Of a stretch of 64,000 bases of DNA, positions 49,019 to 57,410 are shown in pieces. Position 1 is the stretch's first letter. Each line of letters begins with the position of its first letter. The stretch comes from Mucilaginibacter flavidus (lineage in GTDB: Bacteria; Bacteroidota; Bacteroidia; Sphingobacteriales; Sphingobacteriaceae). The position numbers were made by a program, and so were the translations under genes. The stretch spans positions 310,001 through 374,000 of the forward strand of contig NZ_JAMXOE010000001.1 of the NCBI RefSeq assembly GCF_024055575.1, read 5' to 3'. The notes beneath the pieces were generated by a model, which worked only from the letters and a program-made list of their open reading frames with translations, was not told where the DNA came from and made no database searches.

Positions 49019-49086
49019 TCGTATGGTGTAAAAACATAAAAACCACATGAACGCCTTCCTCCGAAAAGAGGAAGGCGTTTTGTTTT
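49005..49086 (+). terminator. Threonine attenuator: terminator with competing antiterminator
   Basis: Terminator stem AACGCCTTCCTC (49050-49061) and GAGGAAGGCGTT (49068-49079), 12 perfect base pairs with loop CGAAAA and then TTGTTTT. The segment CCGGAGGAAAG (49005-49015), at the end of the leader peptide gene, can pair instead with CTTCCTCCG (49055-49063), which would disrupt the terminator. Confidence 0.85.
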
Positions 49087-49096
49087 AATAACCATT

Positions 49097-51544
49097 ATGA
49101 AGATTCTAAAATTTGGCGGTACTTCCGTAGGCTCTGTTCAAAGCATCCAAACCTTATTAAACATTTTAAAGGCTGAAGTTGATAAAGGCGAAAAGCCTGT
49201 TGTCGTCCTCTCTGCAATGAGCGGTGTAACCAACCTGCTGGTATCAATGGCTGAAGGCGCCGCAAACGGGGTTGATTTTACGCCATCGTTAGCTGAATTG
49301 GAAAGACGCCATTTTGATGTAGTTAAGGCTTTATTAAACATTCAAAACCAAAACCCCGCCTTAACCCGCCTTAAGATATTTTTTAACCAGCTGGAAGATT
49401 TGCTGCAGGGCATACTTACCTTACAGGAACTTACCCCCAAAACCCGCGACCATGTGCTTAGCTTTGGCGAGCGTTGCTCAACGCTGATGATTTGCAAAAT
49501 TGCGGCTCAACATTTTCCGCAGTCGCATTGTGTGGATGCTGCGGATTTAATCAGGACCGATAGCTCGTTTGGCCAGGCAAAAGTAAATATCGAATTGACA
49601 GAGCAATTGATCCGCGGCTATCAGCAGGAACACAGCGAAAAAATGCTTTTTGTAACCGGCTTTATCGCCGCGAATGATCAAGGTCAGGTAACCACCCTCG
49701 GCCGTGGCGGCAGTGATTATACCGCCGCTATATTTGGCTCTGCCTTAAATGCGCAGGAAATACAAATCTGGACCGACGTTAACGGCATGATGACTGCGGA
49801 CCCCCGCATGGTAAAAAAAGCGTTCAGTTTGCCCGAACTTACCTATACCGAAGCGATGGAGCTATCTTACTTTGGCGCGAAGGTTATTTATCCGCCAACC
49901 ATGATACCGGCATTTTTGAAGAAGATCCCGATCGTTATCAAAAACACTTTTGAGCCGGAGTTTGAAGGAACGGTTATACGTCACGATTGCAAACCATCAA
50001 ATCTGCCAATAAAGGGCATTTCATCCATCAATAATATCAGCATTATTAATTTGGAAGGCAGCGGTATGGTGGGTAAATCTGGCTTTAGCGGCAGGCTGTT
50101 TTCATTACTGGCCAGGGAGCAAATCAACATCATATTGATTACCCAGTCGTCATCTGAGCATAGCATTACCTTCGCTGTTCAGCCAGGCGATACTGAAAGG
50201 GCCCGCCAACTGATTGAACAGGAGTTTGAGCTGGAGCTGCTTGCCAAAAAACTGGACGATGTGGTTATAGAGCAGAACCTCGCAATTTTAGCCATCGTAG
50301 GCGAAAACATGAAGCAAACGCCCGGCGTATCGGGCAAGCTGTTCCATGCGCTTGGCCGTAATGGCGTTAACGTAAGGGCCATTGCACAGGGTTCGTCAGA
50401 GTATAATATCTCCGTAATCATTAGCGCACATGATTTGGCCAAAGCGCTTAATGCGGTACACGATGGCTTTTTTACCCAGCTTACCAAAACACTGCATGCA
50501 TTTTGTTTAGGAACCGGTAATATCGGCCAAACTTTGTTTAAACAATTGAATGCACACAGCGCTTATTTACAGGAGCACAACGGCATACAGGTTAAAATTG
50601 CAGGCATCAGCAATACCCGTAAAATGATTTTTAATGCGGACGGTATATCGTTGGATAGCTGGCAGGATGAATTACAATCATCGGACGAAGCGGCCGATTT
50701 AAAAGAGTTTGTGGCCCGCATGAAGAGCATGAACCTGCCCAACTGCGTGTTTATTGATAATACCGCCAGCCCCAAACCTGTGGAGTTTTACGAAGAGGTT
50801 TTTAAATCGAACATCTCCGTTATCACCTGTAATAAAATCGGAAACTCGGCATCATATAAACAATACAAAACCTTTCATGATGCGGCGCATCAACATGGTG
50901 TCGACTTTTTTTACGAGACAAACGTGGGGGCAGGTTTACCCATCATCCGCACGCTAAAAGATTTGATGAACAGCGGCGACAGGATAGCAAAAATCGAGGC
51001 TATATTATCGGGAACTATTTCGTTTATCTTTAATAATTTTAAAGGCGATGCCAACTTTCACGATGTGGTAAAAGAAGCACAGGAAAAAGGTTATACCGAA
51101 CCCGACCCACGCGACGATTTGAGCGGCAAAGACTTTATGCGCAAGATATTGATCCTCGCCCGCGATGCTGGTTACCCAATGGAAGAAGCCGACGTGCATA
51201 TCGAGAATATGTTGCCGCAGGCCTGTCTTGATGCCCAAAGCGTTGATGATTTTTATGCTGCGTTAAAAGCTGAGGACGCGTTTTTTGCAAAACTGAAAGC
51301 GAAGGCAGCAGCCGAAAATAAAGTGGTGCGATACATTGGTAAACTGGAAGATGGCAAGGCAGCAATTACTATGCAAATGGTTGATGAAAGCCATCCTTTC
51401 TTTACCTTGTCGGGCAGTGATAATATTATCTCATTCACTACCGACAGGTACCGCGAGCGCCCCTTGGTTGTAAAAGGCCCGGGCGCAGGTGCAGAAGTGA
51501 CAGCTGCAGGCGTATTTGCGGATTTAATAAATGTGGGAATCTAA
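49097..51544 (+). CDS. thrA: Bifunctional aspartokinase / homoserine dehydrogenase
   Basis: 815 residues, full length. Aspartokinase domain (1 to about 290): MKILKFGGTSVGSVQSIQTL, TLGRGGSDYTAAIFGSALNA and WTDVNGMMTADPRMVKKAFS. Two ACT-type regulatory blocks follow (SIINLEGSGMVGKSGFSGRL and AILAIVGENMKQTPGVSGKL), the sites where threonine usually inhibits. The homoserine dehydrogenase domain starts near residue 465: FCLGTGNIGQTLFKQL, VITCNKIGNSASYKQYKTFH, FFYETNVGAGLPIIRTLKDL, YTEPDPRDDLSGKDFMRKIL. It makes aspartyl phosphate and later homoserine, the entry and branch step to threonine. First gene of the operon; the attenuator lies 10 nt before it. Confidence 0.97.
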   Translation: MKILKFGGTSVGSVQSIQTLLNILKAEVDKGEKPVVVLSAMSGVTNLLVSMAEGAANGVDFTPSLAELERRHFDVVKALLNIQNQNPALTRLKIFFNQLEDLLQGILTLQELTPKTRDHVLSFGERCSTLMICKIAAQHFPQSHCVDAADLIRTDSSFGQAKVNIELTEQLIRGYQQEHSEKMLFVTGFIAANDQGQVTTLGRGGSDYTAAIFGSALNAQEIQIWTDVNGMMTADPRMVKKAFSLPELTYTEAMELSYFGAKVIYPPTMIPAFLKKIPIVIKNTFEPEFEGTVIRHDCKPSNLPIKGISSINNISIINLEGSGMVGKSGFSGRLFSLLAREQINIILITQSSSEHSITFAVQPGDTERARQLIEQEFELELLAKKLDDVVIEQNLAILAIVGENMKQTPGVSGKLFHALGRNGVNVRAIAQGSSEYNISVIISAHDLAKALNAVHDGFFTQLTKTLHAFCLGTGNIGQTLFKQLNAHSAYLQEHNGIQVKIAGISNTRKMIFNADGISLDSWQDELQSSDEAADLKEFVARMKSMNLPNCVFIDNTASPKPVEFYEEVFKSNISVITCNKIGNSASYKQYKTFHDAAHQHGVDFFYETNVGAGLPIIRTLKDLMNSGDRIAKIEAILSGTISFIFNNFKGDANFHDVVKEAQEKGYTEPDPRDDLSGKDFMRKILILARDAGYPMEEADVHIENMLPQACLDAQSVDDFYAALKAEDAFFAKLKAKAAAENKVVRYIGKLEDGKAAITMQMVDESHPFFTLSGSDNIISFTTDRYRERPLVVKGPGAGAEVTAAGVFADLINVGI

Positions 51545-51550
51545 AGCAGA

Positions 51551-51664
51551 GCCCCCTAACCCCCTAAAGGGGGAACTATAACTGATAATTAATATGGAAG
51601 ATAAAATACAAGAAGCAAAAAGCCACCCTGCAATTAAAGCCTCCCCTTTAGGGGGCGGGGGGGG
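51551..51664. repeat. In-frame palindromic element, copy 3 (thrA/thrB junction)
   Basis: Left arm 51551-51576 (CCCCCTAACCCCCTAAAGGG) begins 6 nt after the thrA stop. Right arm 51639-51664 contains CCCCTTTAGGGGG and lies in thrB codons 16-24 (ASPLGGGGG). In the thrB frame the left arm reads PPNPLKGEL and then a stop; the start codon (51594) lies between the arms. Confidence 0.92.
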
Positions 51665-52589
51665 AATACAGGTTTTCGCCCCGGCAACCGTTGCCAACGT
51701 AGTTTGCGGCTTTGATGTTTTGGGTTTTGCCGTTAATGAGCCCGGCGACGAAGTGATAATGCGCGTCACCAACAAACCCGGCATTACCATCAGCAAAATT
51801 ACCGGCGACGATGGCCGTCTGCCGATGGATCCAGCAAAAAATACAGTAAGCGTAAGCGTACAGCATTATTTAAACAGTATTGGTCGTACTGATCTCGGAC
51901 TGGATATTGAACTTCATAAAAGAATGCCTATCGGTAGCGGTTTAGGCTCCAGTTCGGCAAGTACCGTAGCTGGCTTGTATGCAATAAAAACGCTTTTAGG
52001 CGATGATACCGACCCCATAAACCTGCTGCCTTTTGCCATGAAGGGTGAGGAAATGGCCTGCGGTCATGGGCATGCCGATAACGTTGCCCCTGCCCTATTC
52101 GGTGGTTTTGTGCTGATACGCAGCTATGAGCCATTGGATGTAGTTAGGCTGCCACACCCGGAAGGTTTATATTGTGCAATTGTATTTCCGGATGTTGACG
52201 TGCCCACCCGCGAGGCCAGGCAGATTATCCGAAAAAATATCCAGATGAAAGATGCGGTGACCCAATGGGGCAATATTGCAGGGTTGGTAAGCGGTTTGTT
52301 TATGAACGACATTGACCTTATAGGCCGCAGCATGAAGGATATTTTAGTTGAACCGGTACGCTCCATGCTGATACCCGATTTTTATAAGATGCGCGAAATG
52401 GCGATGGAGTTGGGTGCGGTAAGCTTTGGCATCAGTGGTTCAGGGCCATCTGTTTTTGCATTTGCAAGGGATGAAGACACTGCTAATCGCATCACCGAAA
52501 AATTGCAAAAACACTTAACCGAGATTAGTATTGGAAGCAATGCTTACGTATCGACAATTAATGATAAAGGGCCGAGAGTGATTGGATGA
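51594..52589 (+). CDS. thrB: Homoserine kinase
   Basis: 331 residues. The GHMP kinase core begins at IQVFAPATVANVVCGFDVLG. Its ATP-binding loop is KRMPIGSGLGSSSASTVAGL. MACGHGHADNVAPALFGGFV and VSFGISGSGPSVFAFARDED complete the family pattern. It phosphorylates homoserine for threonine synthase. The first 25 residues (MEDKIQEAKSHPAIKASPLG and five more) come from a palindromic element and are not part of the usual protein, which starts about at IQVFAP. Second gene of the operon, 49 nt after thrA. Confidence 0.95.
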   Translation: MEDKIQEAKSHPAIKASPLGGGGGIQVFAPATVANVVCGFDVLGFAVNEPGDEVIMRVTNKPGITISKITGDDGRLPMDPAKNTVSVSVQHYLNSIGRTDLGLDIELHKRMPIGSGLGSSSASTVAGLYAIKTLLGDDTDPINLLPFAMKGEEMACGHGHADNVAPALFGGFVLIRSYEPLDVVRLPHPEGLYCAIVFPDVDVPTREARQIIRKNIQMKDAVTQWGNIAGLVSGLFMNDIDLIGRSMKDILVEPVRSMLIPDFYKMREMAMELGAVSFGISGSGPSVFAFARDEDTANRITEKLQKHLTEISIGSNAYVSTINDKGPRVIG

Positions 52590-52609
52590 TGTGCGGATCA
52601 CTCACCACG

Positions 52610-52756
52610 CGTCATTGCGAGGAACGAAGCAACCTCTACGCATGCTAATCATGGAGCAAAAGCATTGTGAGAATCAAAAAGCGGCTTTTATCTATCCACA
52701 AACATCAAGGTTCCTGATTGTCCTTAGGAGAGGTTGCTTCGTTCCTCGCAATGACG
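52610..52756. repeat. GTCATTGCGAGG-type hairpin element, perfect 28-bp inverted repeat
   Basis: 52610-52637 and 52729-52756 are perfect 28-bp reverse complements (CGTCATTGCGAGGAACGAAG and so on) around a 91-nt loop. This sequence family is known from many bacterial genomes. It lies between thrB and thrC. A reading frame through it (LRGTKQ...RRGCFVPRND) is the usual spurious product of this repeat. Confidence 0.93.
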
Positions 52757-52791
52757 GAGCTTTTTGAGAAAAAATATTAAGAAACAACAAA

Positions 52792-54102
52792 ATGCAACTA
52801 TACAGTACCAAAAACTCATCCACCCGCGTATCCTTTAAAGACGCAGTTTTTAACAGTATGCCGCAGGACAAGGGCCTTTATATGCCCGTTACCATCCCGC
52901 GGCTTGACGACAAGTTTTTAAACAACCTCGACCAATATACCCTGCCTGAAATTGCCTTCCATGTAGCGCAAAATTTAATCGGCGATGATATCCCCGCTGA
53001 TGATTTGAAGGCTATCATTCACGATGCTATCAATTTTTTGGCCCCAGTGGTAAAGCTGGAAGAGAACATTTATGTGCTCGAGTTATGGCACGGCCCTTCC
53101 CTGGCGTTTAAAGATTTTGGCGCGCGTTTTATGAGCCGGGTGATGAGCTATTTTTTGGAAGAGGGCGAAAAGCAACTGGATGTATTGGTAGCCACTTCCG
53201 GCGATACCGGCGGCGCGGTGGCGCTTGGCTTTTTGGGTGTTCCCAATACCCGCGTTACCATACTTTACCCTAAAGGCAAGGTGAGCGATATACAGGAATT
53301 GCAGCTAACTACCAACGGGCAAAACATCCGCGCCGTGGAAGTCAACGGTACTTTTGACGATTGCCAGGCGCTGGTTAAGCACGCTTTTACTGATAAAGAA
53401 CTAAATGAAAAATTCAGGTTAACGTCGGCCAATTCCATCAATATTGCACGGCTTATTCCGCAAACGTTTTATTATTTTAATGCTTATGCTCAGTTGTTAA
53501 AGCAGGGCATCAGCAAAGCGATCTTCTCGGTGCCCAGCGGTAATTTTGGCAATATAGGCGCTGGTCTATTGGCCTGGAAAATGGGGTTGCCTGTCGAACA
53601 TTTTATTGCAGCCACCAACGCTAACGATACTGTTCCGGAATATTTAAAATCGGGCGTTTACCAGCCGAAACCATCAGTTGCCACGCTAAGTAATGCCATG
53701 GACGTTGGCGATCCGAGCAACTGGGTGCGCATTGCTGATATGTTTAAAGAAGACGTCAATGTACTTAAAGCACTGGTTTCCGGCTTCTGCTACAACGATG
53801 AAGAAACGCTTGAAGCCATTAAGTTTATCAACGACAATTATAATTACGTGGCCTGCCCGCACACTGCTATTGCATGGCAGGCCCTGCGCGATTACCAGCA
53901 GGATAATTACAAGGCAGATACCGCGGGTGTGTTTTTATCAACCGCGCACCCCTGCAAGTTCCCTGATGTTTTCCCTGAAAGTATTTCGGCTAAAATTGAT
54001 GTGCCGGAGCAAGTGGAAAACCTGCATAAAAAAGAAAAACAGCATGCTGCTTTAGGTAAGGATTTTGTTGGATTTAAAAGATATTTGTTGGAGAATGAAT
54101 AA
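52792..54102 (+). CDS. thrC: Threonine synthase
   Basis: 436 residues, full length. MQLYSTKNSSTRVSFKDAVF is the common start; the PLP-Lys motif is HGPSLAFKDFGARFMSRVM. VATSGDTGGAVALGFLGVPN and VPSGNFGNIGAGLLAWKMGL are the substrate and phosphate loops. It converts O-phosphohomoserine to threonine. It is third in the operon, 202 bp after thrB; that gap contains the 28-bp hairpin element, which could reduce read-through from the attenuator-controlled promoter. Followed after 6 nt by the GNAT gene. Confidence 0.96.
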   Translation: MQLYSTKNSSTRVSFKDAVFNSMPQDKGLYMPVTIPRLDDKFLNNLDQYTLPEIAFHVAQNLIGDDIPADDLKAIIHDAINFLAPVVKLEENIYVLELWHGPSLAFKDFGARFMSRVMSYFLEEGEKQLDVLVATSGDTGGAVALGFLGVPNTRVTILYPKGKVSDIQELQLTTNGQNIRAVEVNGTFDDCQALVKHAFTDKELNEKFRLTSANSINIARLIPQTFYYFNAYAQLLKQGISKAIFSVPSGNFGNIGAGLLAWKMGLPVEHFIAATNANDTVPEYLKSGVYQPKPSVATLSNAMDVGDPSNWVRIADMFKEDVNVLKALVSGFCYNDEETLEAIKFINDNYNYVACPHTAIAWQALRDYQQDNYKADTAGVFLSTAHPCKFPDVFPESISAKIDVPEQVENLHKKEKQHAALGKDFVGFKRYLLENE

Positions 54103-54108
54103 ATAGTA

Positions 54109-54588
54109 GTGAAAATAATAACCCCAACATATCTAACCCCAGAACAAAAGCAAGCCGCGTTAGAAATCTGGAATGCGGAATATCCTGTTAACCTGCAAAT
54201 GCCCGGCGTGGCTGAGCTTGATACGTTTTTAAATCCGCTTTTCGATGTCAAATATTACCTGATGATTGACGAAAGTGGCGTGATTGCGGGCTGGGCTGCA
54301 ACATTTTCGGCCGAGCCGGTACGAAGCTTTTTTATTATGCTAAACAGTGCATACCATGGGAAAGGTTATGGTACGATTTTATTGAACGAATTAAAAAAAG
54401 AAGGCCCGCGGCTCTTTGCCTGGGCGATAGACCATAGCAATGACGTAAAACCCGATGGACGGCCTTACCCATCGCCTATAAATTTTTATCTTAAAAACGG
54501 TTTTACCGTTAATAATGAATTGCGGCTGGAAAATGAACAATTATCGGCGGTGAATATTTTGTGGGAAGCGAATAGCACTTCCGAGTAA
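54109..54588 (+). CDS. GNAT-family N-acetyltransferase
   Basis: 159 residues with a GTG start (54109), 6 nt after thrC, so part of the same transcript. The acetyl-CoA binding region is LNSAYHGKGYGTILLNELKK (the Q/RxxGxG/A variant HGKGYG), with the strand before it (AEPVRSFFIMLN) and FYLKNGFTVNNELRL at the end, all usual in this fold. The acceptor is unknown. Being downstream of the threonine genes does not by itself show a link to amino-acid metabolism. Confidence 0.85.
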   Translation: MKIITPTYLTPEQKQAALEIWNAEYPVNLQMPGVAELDTFLNPLFDVKYYLMIDESGVIAGWAATFSAEPVRSFFIMLNSAYHGKGYGTILLNELKKEGPRLFAWAIDHSNDVKPDGRPYPSPINFYLKNGFTVNNELRLENEQLSAVNILWEANSTSE

Positions 54589-54606
54589 GATTTTTATTTT
54601 TACCCC

Positions 54607-55212
54607 ATGATAACCACCATCATCTTCGACCTTGGCGCAGTTTTAATTGACTGGAACCCGCATTACATGTACCGCACCATTTTCAGCGACGAAGAAGAAA
54701 TGAAAAACTTCCTCGCCACTATAACCACTTCCGACTGGAACGAAGAACAAGATGCCGGCCGCCCGCTCGCTGAGGGCACCGAAATACTGGTTAAACAATT
54801 TCCGGAGCATGAGGAAAACATCCGTGCATTTTATGGCCGCTGGGAAGAGATGCTGGGCAACGCATTACATGATACGGTTGAGCTCTTTAAAGAGCTGAAA
54901 GAAAGTGGCAAATACAAAACATATGCGCTAACCAATTGGTCGGCCGAGACGTTCCCGGTAGCGTTGGAGCGATTTGAGTTTTTGCATTGGTTTGATGGTA
55001 TTGTAGTATCAGGCGCCGAAAAAATGCGTAAACCTGCGCCGGAGTTTTACCAGTTATTACTGGATAGGCATAATGTTAAAGCAGAAGAAGCTTTGTTTAT
55101 TGACGATAACTACCGCAATATTTTAGCAGCTGAAAAGTTGGGAATACAATCGATACATTTTACTGGCGCGGATGTTTTGAGGGAGAAATTGAGTGAGTTA
55201 AATATCTTATAA
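54607..55212 (+). CDS. HAD-superfamily hydrolase
   Basis: 201 residues. Motif I is IIFDLGAVLIDWNPHYMYR (the nucleophile Asp, with the second Asp position changed to Ala-Val, i.e. D-L-G as in YihX/haloacid-dehalogenase-like phosphatases). Motif II is KTYALTNWSAETFP, motif III the Lys in SGAEKMRKPAPEFY, and motif IV ALFIDDNYRNILAAEKLGIQ. It probably dephosphorylates a small sugar or nucleotide phosphate; substrate unknown. It lies 18 nt after the GNAT gene, at the end of the likely thr transcript. The GTCATTGCGAG-type element follows. Confidence 0.88.
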   Translation: MITTIIFDLGAVLIDWNPHYMYRTIFSDEEEMKNFLATITTSDWNEEQDAGRPLAEGTEILVKQFPEHEENIRAFYGRWEEMLGNALHDTVELFKELKESGKYKTYALTNWSAETFPVALERFEFLHWFDGIVVSGAEKMRKPAPEFYQLLLDRHNVKAEEALFIDDNYRNILAAEKLGIQSIHFTGADVLREKLSELNIL

Positions 55213-55226
55213 TTAGCGTTACAAAA

Positions 55227-55322
55227 CTTTGTCAATGCGAGGGACGAAGCAATCGCGAACTTTGCGAGGCCGCCCTGTAAAGTTCGCGGTTGCCGCGCTC
55301 GTTCCTCGCTCGCAATGACAAA
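55227..55322. repeat. GTCATTGCGAGG-type hairpin element, diverged copy
   Basis: The left part (GTCAATGCGAGGGACGAAGC from 55231) and the right part (CTCGTTCCTCGCTCGCAATG near 55319) are imperfect inverses, with a further inner pairing CGCGAACTTT/AAAGTTCGCG. Same family as the copy at 52610, but more diverged. It lies at the junction of two convergent genes and could act as a bidirectional terminator. Confidence 0.85.
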
Positions 55323-55340
55323 ATGGATTTAACGGGCTTT

Positions 55341-56234
55341 TTAAGGTTTCATCAACAATATCTTCCACGCTTCGTCAACATTACCCATATCCAGCGATTC
55401 CTTAGCTTTCAAATGTAATTGCAGTTCACGGTTTTGGCTATCGCCCATAGTAGCATTCAACAGCGCCTTTATCTCAGGTAATTGTGCATATCCCGCAATT
55501 TCTTCATCAGCAGGCAAGTGCTCCACATTTCCCAACTGCCCCAAATTATTGCCGGTAAGCACTTTTGAATTTCGTATGGCAAAAGGAATAGCATCCACAC
55601 CGATACCCACGGTCCTGACGGGCTTTGCCACCTCGAAAAGATTATCGTTTGTAACCCGGCAGTACCAGTCGCCGCCCAGGCGGGCCACGTGGTCCATCTT
55701 TCGCTGGTCAATTTTGCCGTTATCGCCCAAAACAGCTTCGCTGATGTGAATTAGCTTCACTTCGGCAATCACCAGGTTACCTGAACCGGCGTTTTCACCC
55801 AACGAAATAATATCTTTTACCACACATTCCAGTTGCACCGGCGACTCCGCAACTCTTGGCGGCCTAACCAGGTCAGACGGTAGCATAGTGAAGCCTGCTT
55901 TTATAAATTCATTAATGCCTTTTGGATACTCCACACTTGCCAATGATGCCTGTTGCACCATATCGTAATTAACGATGTTGATTACGCATTCAGGCACTTC
56001 CTTAATGTTCTCCAGCGTGTGTTTGATGGTATTATCTCTCACCCTGCGCGAAGGCGAAAAAACACAAATCGGCGGGTTCACGCTAAAAATATTAAAATAA
56101 CTGAATGGGCTAAGGTTTATGTTGCCTTCCGCGTCGATGGTTGACGCAAAGCAAATTGGCCGCGGTGCCACGGCGCAATTCAGCAACCCCTGTATTTGAA
56201 CAGGCGATAAATTGGATGTCTTGAGCGTAAGCAT
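55341..56234 (-). CDS. Flavin reductase-family protein
   Basis: 297 residues. The FMN-binding split-barrel domain starts at MLTLKTSNLSPVQIQGLLNC, with PRPICFASTIDAEGNINLSP, FNIFSVNPPICVFSPSRRVR, CVINIVNYDMVQQASLASVE and LECVVKDIISLGENAGSGNL. These are typical of the DIM6/NTAB flavin reductase-like group, including proteins in aromatic degradation clusters. An extra C-terminal helical part (EEIAGYAQLPEIKALLNATM) is not in the basic domain. It follows FAH with a 39-nt gap that is octamer repeat, and probably shares its transcript. A role in tyrosine breakdown is inferred. Confidence 0.85.
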   Translation of the reverse strand: MLTLKTSNLSPVQIQGLLNCAVAPRPICFASTIDAEGNINLSPFSYFNIFSVNPPICVFSPSRRVRDNTIKHTLENIKEVPECVINIVNYDMVQQASLASVEYPKGINEFIKAGFTMLPSDLVRPPRVAESPVQLECVVKDIISLGENAGSGNLVIAEVKLIHISEAVLGDNGKIDQRKMDHVARLGGDWYCRVTNDNLFEVAKPVRTVGIGVDAIPFAIRNSKVLTGNNLGQLGNVEHLPADEEIAGYAQLPEIKALLNATMGDSQNRELQLHLKAKESLDMGNVDEAWKILLMKP

Positions 56235-56236
56235 TC

Positions 56237-56270
56237 TTTTGTTGAAAAGTTGTAAGGTTGAAACGCTTGA
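56237..56270. repeat. Octamer repeat between FAH and the flavin reductase gene
   Basis: About four 8-nt units of the type GTTGAAAA GTTGTAAG GTTGAAAC fill the 39-nt gap. They have the same words and orientation as the repeat at 57300-57383 on the other side of the FAH gene. Confidence 0.75.
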
Positions 56271-56273
56271 AGA

Positions 56274-57272
56274 TTATTTCTTCTTTAGCTTCAATATTGA
56301 AAAGTCAGTATCCGCCTTCTCAATTACATTACCCAGCATGCCCAGGCCGGTTACATCCATTTCCACCAAATCGCCGGGTTGCAACCATTGGGTTTGGTAG
56401 TTCGGGTCATTTAGCAAGCCTGTGCCGTTAAGCTCCAGAAAGCAGCCGGTACCAACAGTGCCCGAGCCGATAACATCGCCCGGCAACACGTCGCAGCCAT
56501 AAGCGCAACGTTCTATTATTTCAGCAAATGTCCAGTCCATATCGGCCATATTGCCTTGTGATACCTGCTTGCCGTTAACCACGCATTTCATCTCAAGGTT
56601 ATAAGCATTACCGGTATGGCCGGCTTTTGGCGCTACTTTGTATTTTTCCAACTCATCGGGAGTTACCAGCCATGGGCCTATAACGGTACAGAAGTCTTTT
56701 CCTTTAGCCGGGCCAAGATTAAGCAGCATTTCTTCCATCTGCAAAGTCCGGGCGCTCATATCATTCATAATCATATAACCTGCAATCAGGCTATCCGCAT
56801 CGGCAGCTTTAATGTTGCGGGCTTTTTTGTTAAGCACAACGGCCACTTCCAGCTCAAAGTCAAGTTTTTCAAAGTGGTCGGGCATACATTCAATTTCTCC
56901 GATGCCTTGTATGGCATTATGATTGGTGAAGTAAAATATCGGGTATTGGTCAAACTCTGCTATCATCCCCACGCCCCTGTTCCTGCGGGCCGACTCCACA
57001 TGCTGCCTGAAAGCGTAGCCATCTCTGCAACTCGTCGGGTGCGGCACTGGCGCCAGCATCTCGAAAAACAGTTCTTCCTTAGCTTCCATTTTGCCGGAAG
57101 CAATTGCAGCATTTACTTTTTGCGCGCGTTCCATTAGCTCATCGCCGCCCCATAAAAATTCATTCATGTTATCGGGGATCAGCTTATCGCACGAGTTAAG
57201 GTTATAAATATGCCCTTTTATAAAAACGCCCAGGTGTTCGCGGTCTTCTGTTTTGTAGGAAACTAGCTTCAT
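56274..57272 (-). CDS. Fumarylacetoacetate hydrolase-family protein of the tyrosine pathway
   Basis: 332 residues from ATG 57270-57272 (MKLVSYKTEDREHLGVFIKG). The frame is open upstream, but that part is read from an octamer repeat. Core motifs: YAFRQHVESARRNRGVGMIA, FEKLDFELEVAVVLNKKARN (E-x-E metal pair), AGYMIMNDMSARTLQMEEML (Asp), LNLGPAKGKDFCTVIGPWLV and VIGSGTVGTGCFLELNGTGL. The length and the neighbouring hmgA and HPPD genes point to the last step of tyrosine catabolism, cleavage of fumarylacetoacetate to fumarate and acetoacetate. It is divergent from hmgA across 644 bp. Confidence 0.88.
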   Translation of the reverse strand: MKLVSYKTEDREHLGVFIKGHIYNLNSCDKLIPDNMNEFLWGGDELMERAQKVNAAIASGKMEAKEELFFEMLAPVPHPTSCRDGYAFRQHVESARRNRGVGMIAEFDQYPIFYFTNHNAIQGIGEIECMPDHFEKLDFELEVAVVLNKKARNIKAADADSLIAGYMIMNDMSARTLQMEEMLLNLGPAKGKDFCTVIGPWLVTPDELEKYKVAPKAGHTGNAYNLEMKCVVNGKQVSQGNMADMDWTFAEIIERCAYGCDVLPGDVIGSGTVGTGCFLELNGTGLLNDPNYQTQWLQPGDLVEMDVTGLGMLGNVIEKADTDFSILKLKKK

Positions 57273-57299
57273 ACGATTATAATAATTGGTGGTTGCCGT

Positions 57300-57383
57300 C
57301 AAAGCTAAGGAATTAGGTTGTAATTGTTGTAGTGGTTGGAATTGTTGTAAGGTTGAAAAGTTGTAAAGTTGGAATGTTCCCAT
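57300..57383. repeat. Octamer repeat upstream of FAH
   Basis: About nine 8-nt units such as GGTTGTAA TTGTTGTA, AAGGTTGA and AAAGTTGT, same words as 56237-56270, 57745-57912 and 34706-34742. They lie upstream of the FAH start codon and would be translated (as MGTFQLYNFSTLQQ...) only if the frame were extended, which is unlikely. Confidence 0.8.
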
Positions 57384-57410
57384 GGTGTGTTATGGCTGCA
57401 GCTTTCTCGT

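Larger units (their letters stand above)
48711..49096 (+). promoter_or_regulatory. Leader region of the threonine operon
   Basis: 386 bp with a leader peptide gene (48953-49018) and a transcription attenuator (49005-49086). The first 240 bp after the toxin gene are AT-rich. I see nothing else in them and no confident promoter, although transcription must start before 48953. Confidence 0.7.

Noticed and set aside
52582..52767. Open frame of 61 codons through the GTCATTGCGAGG element (LRGTKQ...VPRNDGAF)
   Set aside because: The product is simply the repeat read through; this peptide is a familiar spurious annotation of the dispersed element.
57273..57383. N-terminal extension of the FAH gene (MGTFQLYNFSTLQQ...)
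   Set aside because: Encoded by octamer repeat; the conserved FAH start MKLVSYK at 57272 explains the gene without it.
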